NCBI GenBank assembly: GCA_038229595.1
Contig: JBBROH010000114.1
Span: forward strand, 1-14,310
Direction of reading: 5' to 3'
Length of the DNA stretch: 14,310 nt
Origin: JBBROH01 sp038229595
GTDB taxonomy: Bacteria; Chloroflexota; Chloroflexia; QHBQ01
Under the pieces are notes generated by a model, which had not been told where the DNA came from, ran no database searches, and saw nothing but the letters and a program-made list of their open reading frames with translations. The position numbers and the translations under genes were made by a program. Shown in pieces: positions 1 through 6,585 of this stretch; the stretch's first letter is position 1; each line of letters opens with the position of its first letter.

Positions 1-1003
1 CTGCTGTCTGGGTGTGGAAGCGCAGCCAGAGCGAGCGGTCACTCTGTGCGCCATAGCGGTGCTTCAGTTCCCGCGCCCAGATGCGCCGTGCCGCCCTGTA
101 CTTGGCGATCTCCTCGAAGAAGTCGTTGTGTGCGTTGAAGAAGTAGCTGAGGCGGGGGGCGAAGTCATCCACGCTCATCCCCCGCTTGATGCACTCCTCT
201 ACATAGCAGAAGCCGTCGGCCAGGGTGAAGGCAAGCTCCTGCACGGCAGTGCTGCCCGCCTCGCGGATGTGATAGCCGCTGATGCTCACCGTATTCCAGC
301 GCGGTAGCTCTTTGCTGCCAAACTCAATCGTGTCGATCACCAGGCGCAGGCTCGGTTCGTGTGGGAAGATGAAGGTGTTCTGGGCAATGTACTCTTTGAG
401 GATGTCGTTCTGGATCGTACCGCCCAGCTTCGCACGGGGGAAGCCGCGCTTCTCTGCCGCCGCGATGTAGAAAGCCCACATGATAGCCGCTGGGCCGTTG
501 ATCGTCATCGAGGTCGTCACCTGGTCGAGGGGGATACCATCGAACAGAATCTCCATGTCGGCCATGCTGCTCACCCCCACGCCGACCTTGCCGAACTCAC
601 CCAGGGCCATTTCGTCGTCGCTGTCGTAGCCGTACAGGGTGGGGAAATCGAAGGCGGTGGAGAGGCCGGTTTCGCCGTGCGAGAGCAGGTACTTGAAGCG
701 GGCGTTGGTCTCCTCCACCGAGCCGAAGCCCGCGAACATCCGCATCGTCCACGACTTGCCGCGATACATGGTCGGGTGGATACCGCGCGTGAAAGGAAAC
801 TCGCCAGGGAAGCCGAGGTCGCGCTGGTAGTCAAACTCAGGCACGTCGGCGGGTGTATAGAGGCGGTCAACCGGCGTGCTGGAGGTGGTCATGAACAGTT
901 TGGTCGGCTTGATCTCGCCGCCCTTCGCCAGGCTCTGCTTGAGGGTGCTACCCTCCCAGCGTTCGCGCTCCTTCGTTACCTTGTAGGTTGCGTCCTTGTC
1001 CAT
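1..1003 (-). CDS. mcmA: Methylmalonyl-CoA mutase large (alpha) subunit, N-terminal part, cut by window edge
   Basis: Adenosylcobalamin-dependent isomerase that interconverts methylmalonyl-CoA and succinyl-CoA in cytosolic propionate metabolism. The reading frame from the ATG at 1003 is open to the window edge (334 codons); the rest lies outside. Seen in the translation: PGEFPFTRG (66-74), TMYRGKSWTMR (78-88), QNDILKEYIA (198-207), EPSLR (216-220), SGYHIREAG (242-250) and FFNAHNDFFEEIAKYRAARR, all hallmarks of the TIM-barrel substrate domain. Tyr80, Arg220 and His245 correspond to Tyr89, Arg207 and His244 of the Propionibacterium enzyme. The Tyr/Arg pair favours methylmalonyl-CoA over isobutyryl-CoA (Phe/Gln in that mutase). 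A strong GGAGG site precedes the ATG. It lies 63 bp downstream of a membrane protein gene on the same strand and may be co-transcribed with it. The B12-binding domain is not in view; in this subtype it is often a separate small chain. Confidence 0.93.
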   Translation of the reverse strand, partial: MDKDATYKVTKERERWEGSTLKQSLAKGGEIKPTKLFMTTSSTPVDRLYTPADVPEFDYQRDLGFPGEFPFTRGIHPTMYRGKSWTMRMFAGFGSVEETNARFKYLLSHGETGLSTAFDFPTLYGYDSDDEMALGEFGKVGVGVSSMADMEILFDGIPLDQVTTSMTINGPAAIMWAFYIAAAEKRGFPRAKLGGTIQNDILKEYIAQNTFIFPHEPSLRLVIDTIEFGSKELPRWNTVSISGYHIREAGSTAVQELAFTLADGFCYVEECIKRGMSVDDFAPRLSYFFNAHNDFFEEIAKYRAARRIWARELKHRYGAQSDRSLWLRFHTQTA

Positions 1004-1049
1004 TACCTGCCTCCTCCACTACTTTGTGGGTTGAAGATTAAAGGTCGTT

Positions 1050-1064
1050 GGGGCAATCGGCCCC
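1050..1064 (-). other. Short GC hairpin between membrane gene and mutase
   Basis: A 5-bp perfect stem (GGGGC / GCCCC) with a 5-nt loop lies just after the stop of the upstream membrane gene. No T-run follows on either strand, so it is at best a weak attenuator or mRNA-stability hairpin. On the minus strand it is followed by CCTTTAATC, which could be a poor -10 for the mutase, but no matching -35 is visible. Confidence 0.25.
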
Positions 1065-1066
1065 GC

Positions 1067-2059
1067 TCATCCCTCACTGCCAGCCACTGGCTTGGGCTTG
1101 CGCGCCTCCCAGGCCAGGTCGCTACCATCGTCGGCGGCGATGGGGAAGCGGGGGCGCAGCCAGCCAGCAATCACCCAACCGAGGGCTGCCCACAGCACGC
1201 TAGCCAGCGTCACCGGCCAGAGCAGTTCGAGGCTACCCACGCTCTTGCCGCCAAAGCCCACCCCTGTGGTTAGGGCCATGATCGTGCCATAGTAGAGCGT
1301 AGCCAAGCCCAGCCAGCCCAGCCAGCCAACCCCCCCCTGTTGCCGCTTGATTGCGTAGAAGACGAGGACGCTGAGGCCGACATAGATGGCGATGAAGATC
1401 GCCTCTTGCAGCACCAGGGCGAGGCCAACCAGCGGGTTGCTGTTCAGCGCGTCCAGTTCTGGCTGCAAACCGACTGGCACCCTGCCGCTGGTGAGGATGC
1501 CTGCATTGGCGACCAGGTAGATCACGCTATGGGTCAGCGTCGCTATCGTACCATAGCCTACACCGAAGCCGACCGCTCCGCGCCAGCCACCCGCCTTGAG
1601 CGGCCCAGCGGCGATGCTACCCACTACCAGGGCGTTGATCGCCCCCACCAGCAGCCCATCCCAGATGCTGAGGCTGACAGTATTGAAGCCCCAGCCCACC
1701 AGCAGCTTGTGGATGTCGGGGTTGACCACGCCCGTGATGAACGCCTGAAAGAAGATTATGCCAATCCAGGCTACCATCCCCTGCCCGACGTAGGGACGCG
1801 GCAACTTGTAGCGCACGGTGAGGATGATCGCGTAGACCACGACGGCAATGCTGCCGAAGCCGGGGATCAGCAGGAAGGGGCCATAGTTGACGGCCACCGT
1901 GTCGCTGCCGCCGGTAGTGCTAGGCAGCACGGCGCGGCCTGCGTTCGTCTCTGCGCTAAACGGCCCATTGATCGCCAGTAGCCAGATCACGTAGAGGATG
2001 CCCGCCATCAGGACGCTGGCGATCAGGTAGTCTATCGGCTTGCGGTTGGTCTTTACCAT
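1067..2059 (-). CDS. Multi-pass membrane protein of unknown function
   Basis: A 330-residue hydrophobic protein that I do not recognise. About eight membrane segments are visible, near residues 9-29, 57-82, 92-113, 130-152, 158-186, 211-237, 245-265 and 277-300, with glycine-rich helices (for example GFGVGYGTIATLTHSVIYLV). The C-terminal ~30 residues are polar (RPRFPIAADDGSDLAWEARKP) and probably cytoplasmic. There is no signal peptide cleavage motif and no obvious catalytic or transporter signature. The ATG at 2059 lacks a good Shine-Dalgarno sequence; the only purine stretch is GAGA about 10 nt upstream. A promoter-like extended -10 lies about 65 nt upstream. The mutase gene follows on the same strand. 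Function cannot be inferred beyond membrane location. Confidence 0.75.
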   Translation of the reverse strand: MVKTNRKPIDYLIASVLMAGILYVIWLLAINGPFSAETNAGRAVLPSTTGGSDTVAVNYGPFLLIPGFGSIAVVVYAIILTVRYKLPRPYVGQGMVAWIGIIFFQAFITGVVNPDIHKLLVGWGFNTVSLSIWDGLLVGAINALVVGSIAAGPLKAGGWRGAVGFGVGYGTIATLTHSVIYLVANAGILTSGRVPVGLQPELDALNSNPLVGLALVLQEAIFIAIYVGLSVLVFYAIKRQQGGVGWLGWLGLATLYYGTIMALTTGVGFGGKSVGSLELLWPVTLASVLWAALGWVIAGWLRPRFPIAADDGSDLAWEARKPKPVAGSEG

Positions 2060-2080
2060 GTTGTTGTCTCTAGAGAGTGT

Positions 2081-2098
2081 GGGCGTAAACTTGCGCCC
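2081..2098 (-). other. Leader hairpin of the membrane protein gene
   Basis: GGGCG (2081-2085) pairs with CGCCC (2094-2098) around an 8-nt loop. It falls inside the predicted 5' leader, between the -10 box at 2125-2130 and the ATG at 2059. No riboswitch class is recognised. Confidence 0.25.
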
Positions 2099-2124
2099 AG
2101 TCGCGCTGGCTCGTGTGCCTCCTC

Positions 2125-2133
2125 ATTTTACCA
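2125..2133 (-). promoter_or_regulatory. Extended -10 promoter TGGTAAAAT
   Basis: On the minus strand the 9-mer TGGTAAAAT matches the TGnTATAAT extended -10 consensus with one change. No convincing -35 is seen, which is usual for extended -10 promoters. Expected transcription start is around 2118, giving a leader of about 60 nt to the ATG at 2059. Confidence 0.45.
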
Positions 2134-2243
2134 CTTTTGGCCCGGAGTCGCTAATTCGACTGCTGTCCAGGGTTGTACAGAGCAGCTAGTGGCTTGGCTA
2201 CTCTGCTTGCGACCCACCCCCTCCGCTGGGCTAACCGGCTGGC

Positions 2244-3248
2244 TCAACTCGCGCCCGCCTTGAAGTCGGCACGCCAATCGGCATGGGGGGTGCGGCTGGC
2301 TATCTCGTCGGCCAGGAGGTCGTAGGTCGGGGCGGCGAAGTAGTCGTCGGCGATCTCCAGAGTGTGCGTATCGTCGGCCAGGGTGAGGGTGCGGCGAGCG
2401 GCAACGGACGGCTGATAGTCCTCGGCCTCGCGCACCCCCGCCCAGGTGATAGCTCCCTGCACTCTCCCGCCCCGTTGTACCGTCAGCCCCTCTGCGCTCA
2501 GCGCGTAAGAGAGCGGGGGCATAAACGCCTGCCAGCCGCGCAGCAGCAGCAGCCAGAGGATAGGAAAGAGGATGCTCCCGCCATAAACAAACCAGTCCGC
2601 CAGGTTGAGCGCGACCAGCCCATACGTCCCGCTCACCCACAGCAGACCGCTTGTGCCATAGATCACCGCTGGGCCGAGCAGCAGCCAGTATAGCAGCAAG
2701 GGTCGCCTGTCCTCCACAAAGCGCAACGCCGCTTGATCAAGCCCCGCGCTGGTCGGGGTAGCTGGCTGGCTATCGGGGCGCAGGAAGGCGTAGAAGCTGG
2801 CGGCCAGCAGCAGCAGGTTGGGGCCAAGCCAGGCCAGCAGCAATGCTGTGCTGTAGGTCAGCGGCGGCAGGCTCAGCCAGTACGCGAGGGCCGACCCCGC
2901 CCCCTCCTGGGCTATCGCCCCACCGAAGCCCGACACCACATTGCTGGCAACCAGCAGCACCGCCGCCGCCACCGCCTGGGCCAGCAGCATAAAGATGAGC
3001 AGGACAGCACGAGCAGCCACGCTCCCCCGCTGACGAGCGCAACGCAGGCCGAGGTAGAGGATCAGGGTGATGGCAAAGAGGAGGATGAAGCCGAAGTCGC
3101 GTACTACCTGCGCGTCCAATGCGTTCGCGTCGCTGCCATAGATCACCGCGTGCCTGGGTAGGGTTAGCAGCAGCAACGCCCCGTAGCTGACCAGCCAGAG
3201 GATCAGCAGCAGATAGCGCAGGCGGCTTTGGAGTGGGTTCGTGGGCAT
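2244..3248 (-). CDS. Membrane protein with soluble C-terminal domain (possible bacterial PH-like fold)
   Basis: A 334-residue protein with hydrophobic segments near 11-30, 50-68, 79-101, 122-155, 183-207 and 215-238. A soluble tail of about 90 residues follows (from PPLSYALSAEGLTVQ to the end), rich in beta-prone stretches such as GAITWAGVREAED and RTLTLADDTHTLEIAD. This resembles the C-terminal PH-like domains of YcxB/bPH-type membrane proteins: a 'turn residues into a strand, then a W' pattern with a closing helix (YDLLADEI). The fold is inferred from pattern only. I start it at the ATG at 3248, not at the upstream start at 3308, because a TGCTATAAT box ends 6 nt before this ATG and would lie inside the longer frame. 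No Shine-Dalgarno precedes it, so the mRNA is probably leaderless. Specific function unknown. Confidence 0.75.
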   Translation of the reverse strand: MPTNPLQSRLRYLLLILWLVSYGALLLLTLPRHAVIYGSDANALDAQVVRDFGFILLFAITLILYLGLRCARQRGSVAARAVLLIFMLLAQAVAAAVLLVASNVVSGFGGAIAQEGAGSALAYWLSLPPLTYSTALLLAWLGPNLLLLAASFYAFLRPDSQPATPTSAGLDQAALRFVEDRRPLLLYWLLLGPAVIYGTSGLLWVSGTYGLVALNLADWFVYGGSILFPILWLLLLRGWQAFMPPLSYALSAEGLTVQRGGRVQGAITWAGVREAEDYQPSVAARRTLTLADDTHTLEIADDYFAAPTYDLLADEIASRTPHADWRADFKAGAS

Positions 3249-3254
3249 GGGGGG

Positions 3255-3263
3255 ATTATAGCA
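3255..3263 (-). promoter_or_regulatory. Extended -10 promoter, leaderless geometry
   Basis: TGCTATAAT on the minus strand is a perfect extended -10. Only six cytosines separate it from the ATG at 3248, so transcription should start at or next to the start codon. It is back-to-back with the plus-strand promoter at 3316. Confidence 0.7.
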
Positions 3264-3315
3264 CAAAGGGGCGACTAGAGCTTCAGCCTGCTTATTAGAC
3301 GCGCCCATCGCTATA

Positions 3316-3324
3316 TGCTATAAT
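3316..3324 (+). promoter_or_regulatory. Extended -10 promoter of the acyl-CoA dehydrogenase operon
   Basis: A perfect TGCTATAAT. TTAGAC at 3295-3300 is a weak -35 candidate with an 18-nt spacer. Predicted transcription start is about 3331, giving a leader of about 60 nt with AAGGAGG at 3374-3380 before the ATG at 3392. Confidence 0.7.
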
Positions 3325-3391
3325 ACCTCATCTGACCATAGTCACGACTTTCACTGACCGGGCGCGACGATACAAGGAGGTATCTTCGATT

Positions 3392-4546
3392 ATGGACTTC
3401 GAGCTTACGAACGAGCAGAAGCTCTTTCAGCAGACGGTGCGCGAGTTCTCGGACAAGGTGATCGCCCCCGAAGCCCGCGACCGCGACCGCACCCATGAGT
3501 TCCCCTGGCCGATCATCAAGCAGATGGGCGAACTCGGTTTGCTCGGTATCTACTATCCAGAGGAGTACGAGGGTGCGGGGGCAGATACTATGTCCTATGC
3601 AATCGCCATCGAGGAGATCGCCCGCAACGACGGCTCGCTAGCCCTGACCGTGGCGGCCCACAACTCGCTCGGCTGCGGCCCAATCTACTACTTCGGCAGC
3701 GACGAGCAGAAGCACGAGTGGCTGCCGAAGCTGTGCAGCGGTAAGATGCTTGGTGCCTTCGGCCTCACCGAGTCGGGGGCTGGTAGCGACGCGGGTGGCA
3801 CCCAGACTACTGCTGTCCTCGACGGCAACCAGTGGGTGATCAATGGCAGCAAGATTTATTGCACCAGCGGGCGCATTGCGGGCGTAACTACGATCACCGC
3901 CAAGACCCCAGGGCGTGGCGATGGCAAAACTATCAGCAGCTTCATTGTTCCCAACGGCACGCCCGGTTATGAGTATGGCAAGGACGAGGACAAGATGGGC
4001 CTGCGCTCCAGCGTAACTAGCCCGCTCTACTTCCACGATGTCCGCATCCCGAAGGAGAACCTGCTGGGCGATGAAGGCGGCGGCTTCAAGCAGTTCATGC
4101 AGATACTGGATGGGGGGCGGATCAGCATCGGCGCGATGGCCCTCGGCCTCGGTGTCGGCGCACTGAACGTCGCGCTCAAGTATGCGAAGGAGCGGGTGCA
4201 GTTCGGCCAGCCGATCAGCAGCTTCCAGGCAATCCAGTTCAAGCTGGCAGACATGGCAACCGAGCTTGAGGCGGCAAGGTGGCTGCTCTGGCGGGCCGCC
4301 TGGCTGAAGGATCAGCACCGCCCCTTTGCTCAGGCCGCCGCGATGGGCAAGCTCTACGCCAGCGAAGCGGCAGAGCGCGCCTGCCACGCTGCGATCCAAA
4401 TCTGCGGCGGCATGGGCTACACCAGCGAGATGCCGGTCGAGCGGATGTACCGCGACGTGCGCCTGACCGAGATCGGTGAGGGGACGAGCGAAATCCAACG
4501 CATCGTGATCAGCCGCGCCCTCCTGCGCGACGCGAAGAACTACTAG
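3392..4546 (+). CDS. Acyl-CoA dehydrogenase 1 (short/branched-chain type)
   Basis: FAD-dependent flavoenzyme that introduces the alpha-beta double bond into an acyl-CoA in the cytosol and passes electrons to electron-transfer flavoprotein. The 384 residues match the usual family length of 380-390. Seen: N-terminal helical domain (LTNEQKLFQQTVREF); first family signature GLTESGAGSDAGG (124-136); beta-domain NGSKIYCTSG; second signature QICGGMGYTSEMPVERMYRD. Glu363 in IGEGTSEIQR is at the catalytic-base position of short- and medium-chain enzymes. The ATG has an ideal AAGGAGG site 11 nt upstream. It opens a four-gene plus-strand run with a paralogue at the other end. The acyl chain cannot be fixed from sequence; butyryl-, isobutyryl- or 2-methylbutyryl-CoA are reasonable given the nearby methylmalonyl-CoA mutase. 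Confidence 0.95.
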   Translation: MDFELTNEQKLFQQTVREFSDKVIAPEARDRDRTHEFPWPIIKQMGELGLLGIYYPEEYEGAGADTMSYAIAIEEIARNDGSLALTVAAHNSLGCGPIYYFGSDEQKHEWLPKLCSGKMLGAFGLTESGAGSDAGGTQTTAVLDGNQWVINGSKIYCTSGRIAGVTTITAKTPGRGDGKTISSFIVPNGTPGYEYGKDEDKMGLRSSVTSPLYFHDVRIPKENLLGDEGGGFKQFMQILDGGRISIGAMALGLGVGALNVALKYAKERVQFGQPISSFQAIQFKLADMATELEAARWLLWRAAWLKDQHRPFAQAAAMGKLYASEAAERACHAAIQICGGMGYTSEMPVERMYRDVRLTEIGEGTSEIQRIVISRALLRDAKNY

Positions 4547-4577
4547 CCAGCAGCTAGTTAGCAGACAGGGCGCAACC

Positions 4578-5063
4578 ATGCAGCTAGAGCGTATCGTAGA
4601 ACCCTCCCCCCTTGCGGCAGAGAGCAGGGAGCGGGTGCAGGAGACAGCTCGCCGCTGGCTGCTGATCGCCGCCAGCACCACCGCGATCATCGGCCTGCTC
4701 CATCTCGGCGACCACATCCTGCGCGGCAAGCAGTACGTCCTGCCGCTCGTTGGGGCGGTGGACACGATCTGGCTGGCGGCGGCGACATATCTGTTCGTCC
4801 TGCTACCGCTCTACCTCACAGCACGCGGGCGGTTGCTAACTGGCTACTGGCTGTTCGCGGGGATGGTAGCTAGCCTGCTGGTCGGCTTCGGCCACCTCAG
4901 CCCCTTCGCCTTCGAGTCCGTTCACACCATCTATATGGATCATGCCAACGATCCGCCAGTCGCTGCCCTGTCGCTGACCCTCCTCTACAGCCTGTTCGCC
5001 AGCAGCCTCGCGCTGATTGTGGCGGCAGTGCGGGTGCGGCGGTTGACGGGTAGCTGGCGGTGA
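4578..5063 (+). CDS. Small four-helix membrane protein, unknown
   Basis: A 161-residue protein with a polar N-terminus of about 26 residues and four hydrophobic helices near 27-46, 60-81, 88-108 and 128-152. The tail VRVRRLTGSWR is positively charged and probably cytoplasmic. HLGDH sits after the first helix and GHLSPF and MDHAND around the third loop, so several histidines and aspartates cluster at the membrane boundaries. The family is not recognised. It lies 31 bp after acyl-CoA dehydrogenase 1 and 19 bp before the next small gene, so it is probably co-transcribed. The Shine-Dalgarno site is weak (AGGGCG). Possible roles, all guesswork: a membrane anchor or a quinone-side accessory to the dehydrogenase pair. 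Confidence 0.75.
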   Translation: MQLERIVEPSPLAAESRERVQETARRWLLIAASTTAIIGLLHLGDHILRGKQYVLPLVGAVDTIWLAAATYLFVLLPLYLTARGRLLTGYWLFAGMVASLLVGFGHLSPFAFESVHTIYMDHANDPPVAALSLTLLYSLFASSLALIVAAVRVRRLTGSWR

Positions 5064-5082
5064 TCGCCGAAGGAGCAAGCCA

Positions 5083-5283
5083 ATGTACCGTGACCGTCTA
5101 GCCCGCGAAATCCTCAACGACAGCGGTGGGATCGTCCAGCGGGTGCTGCCGCTCACCAAGCTGGATCAACTGGTCGCTGCCCTACAATCTGACGGGCAGG
5201 CCAGGTTGCCGCTCGGCCCCAACGAGCCGCCAAGCCGCCAGCGGCGCATTCGGCGTAGCAGGAAGCAGGTGAAGCAAAGATGA
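5083..5283 (+). CDS. 66-residue basic small protein, translationally coupled to the next gene
   Basis: A short frame with a good GAAGGAG site (5069-5074, spacing 8) and an ATG at 5083. Its TGA overlaps the ATG of acyl-CoA dehydrogenase 2 as ATGA (5280-5283). The N-terminal half looks helical (RDRLAREILNDSGGIVQRV). The C-terminal third is strongly basic (SRQRRIRRSRKQVKQR), as in a nucleic-acid- or membrane-surface-binding tail. No known family. The ribosome-binding site, tight spacing and overlap argue that it is real. It could also act mainly as a leader cistron that couples translation to the enzyme downstream. Confidence 0.65.
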   Translation: MYRDRLAREILNDSGGIVQRVLPLTKLDQLVAALQSDGQARLPLGPNEPPSRQRRIRRSRKQVKQR

Positions 5284-6443
5284 ACCTCGATCTCAACGAC
5301 GAGCAGATCATGCTCCGCGACGCGGCCCGCGACTTCGCAGATAGCGAACTGCGGCCCATTGCCCAAGAATGCGACGCGAACGAGCAGTTCCCGCACGCCG
5401 CCTTCAAGCAGATGGCCGACCTCGGCTTCCTCGGCCTGCTGGTGCCAGAACAGTATGGCGGCGTAGGGGTTGACACGCTTAGCTACATCCTGGTGCTAGA
5501 GGAGCTAAACAAGGTGTTGCCCGCCCTCGGCACTGTCGTTTCCGTCCACAACTCGCTGACTGTTAGCGGCGTGGTGCGGGCGGGCAGCGAGGCGCAGAAG
5601 CAGCAGTATTTGCCCCGCCTTGCCAGCGGCGAACTGCTGGGAGCCTATGCGATCAGCGAGCCGCAGGCGGGTAGCGACCCTGCCAGTATGCGAACCTTCG
5701 CCCGCCGCGAGGGAGACTACTACGTGATCAACGGCACCAAGTGTTGGATCACCAGCGGCCAGAACTGCGGCCTGATCCTGCTCCTTGCTGTCACCGACAA
5801 AGAGGTGAAGCCCTCAGCAGGGATCAGCGCGTTCCTTATTGAGAAAGATACACCTGGGCTGATTGTTGGTAGGCGCGAGGAGAAGCTGGGCCTACGGGCC
5901 AGTGACACCACCCAACTTGTGTTCGAGGATTGCCGCGTCCCTGCCACCGCCCTGCTCGGCCCAGAGGGCAGCGGCCTCAAACTCGCCCTCAGCCTGCTAG
6001 ACGGCGGGCGGGTTGGTATCGCAGCCCAAGCTCTCGGTATTGCTGAAGCTGCCCTGGATGAGGCAGTCAGGTATGCTAAGGGGCGCGAGCAGTTTGGCCG
6101 CCCGATCAGCGACTACCAGGCGATCAGCTTCATGCTGGCGGACATGGCGACCGAGATTGAGGCGGCCAGGCTGCTGATCTACCGCGCCGCCACGCTCAAG
6201 GAGCAGCGTGAACGGATCACTGCTCAGGCTAGCATGGCGAAGCTGTTCGCTAGCGAAGTAGCAATGCGGGCGGTGGACAAGGCGTTGCAGATACACGGCG
6301 GCTACGGCTACGTCAAAGAGTACGCTATCGAGCGCATCTACCGCGACGCACGGATCACCCGCATCTATGAGGGGACGAGCGAAGTGCAGCGTATGGTGAT
6401 CGCTGCTCAGTTGCTCAAGGGCGAGTATGTCGCGGCGGTCTAA
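5280..6443 (+). CDS. Acyl-CoA dehydrogenase 2 (butyryl-CoA dehydrogenase-like)
   Basis: A second FAD-dependent acyl-CoA dehydrogenase, 387 residues and full length. Seen: LNDEQIMLRDAARDFA at the N-terminus; first signature AISEPQAGSDPAS (124-136); NGTKCWITSGQ in the beta domain; second signature QIHGGYGYVKEYAIERIYRD. The IYEGTSEVQR segment puts the catalytic glutamate at Glu364. The IYEGTSE form is the commonest short-chain type. The start overlaps the stop of the 66-residue gene, and AGGTGA upstream is only a moderate ribosome site, so translation may depend on coupling. It differs clearly in sequence from the first dehydrogenase, so the two probably handle different chains (for example straight versus branched) and share one electron-transfer flavoprotein. 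Confidence 0.95.
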   Translation: MNLDLNDEQIMLRDAARDFADSELRPIAQECDANEQFPHAAFKQMADLGFLGLLVPEQYGGVGVDTLSYILVLEELNKVLPALGTVVSVHNSLTVSGVVRAGSEAQKQQYLPRLASGELLGAYAISEPQAGSDPASMRTFARREGDYYVINGTKCWITSGQNCGLILLLAVTDKEVKPSAGISAFLIEKDTPGLIVGRREEKLGLRASDTTQLVFEDCRVPATALLGPEGSGLKLALSLLDGGRVGIAAQALGIAEAALDEAVRYAKGREQFGRPISDYQAISFMLADMATEIEAARLLIYRAATLKEQRERITAQASMAKLFASEVAMRAVDKALQIHGGYGYVKEYAIERIYRDARITRIYEGTSEVQRMVIAAQLLKGEYVAAV

Positions 6444-6493
6444 TCTAAGTTGATAGGGAGATCGCAGATCGAAGGTCGGCGCACTGGTCGAAG

Positions 6494-6529
6494 CGGGCGC
6501 AACCTGCCAGTCAGAGGACATCGCGCCCG
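6494..6529. terminator. Candidate hairpin between convergent genes
   Basis: CGGGCGC (6494-6500) pairs with GCGCCCG (6523-6529) across a 22-nt loop. It lies in the 142-bp convergent gap after acyl-CoA dehydrogenase 2. There is no T-run, so intrinsic termination is uncertain. Confidence 0.3.
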
Positions 6530-6535
6530 GTGGGG

Positions 6536-6570
6536 CAGCCTGGCACAGATGGGGGAGGGCATCCAGGCTG
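6536..6570. terminator. Second candidate hairpin between convergent genes
   Basis: CAGCCTGG (6536-6543) pairs perfectly with CCAGGCTG (6563-6570) across a 19-nt loop, just 3' of the acetyltransferase gene. There is no T-run. Together with the hairpin at 6494-6529 it may separate the two opposing transcripts. Confidence 0.3.
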
Positions 6571-6585
6571 GCTCACCAAGATTAG

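Noticed and set aside
359..1273. Long plus-strand open frame of about 304 codons across the mutase gene
   Set aside because: Low-complexity His/Ala/Arg-rich translation, antisense to clear methylmalonyl-CoA mutase motifs; a shadow of GC-rich codons.
3249..3308. Longer N-terminus (start at 3308) for the membrane protein
   Set aside because: It contains the promoter box TGCTATAAT; the added residues (NKQAEALVAPLCYNPP) look non-coding.
3638..4765. Long minus-strand frame of 375 codons opposite acyl-CoA dehydrogenase 1
   Set aside because: Exact antisense of a full-length enzyme with all family motifs; no ribosome site, no family features.
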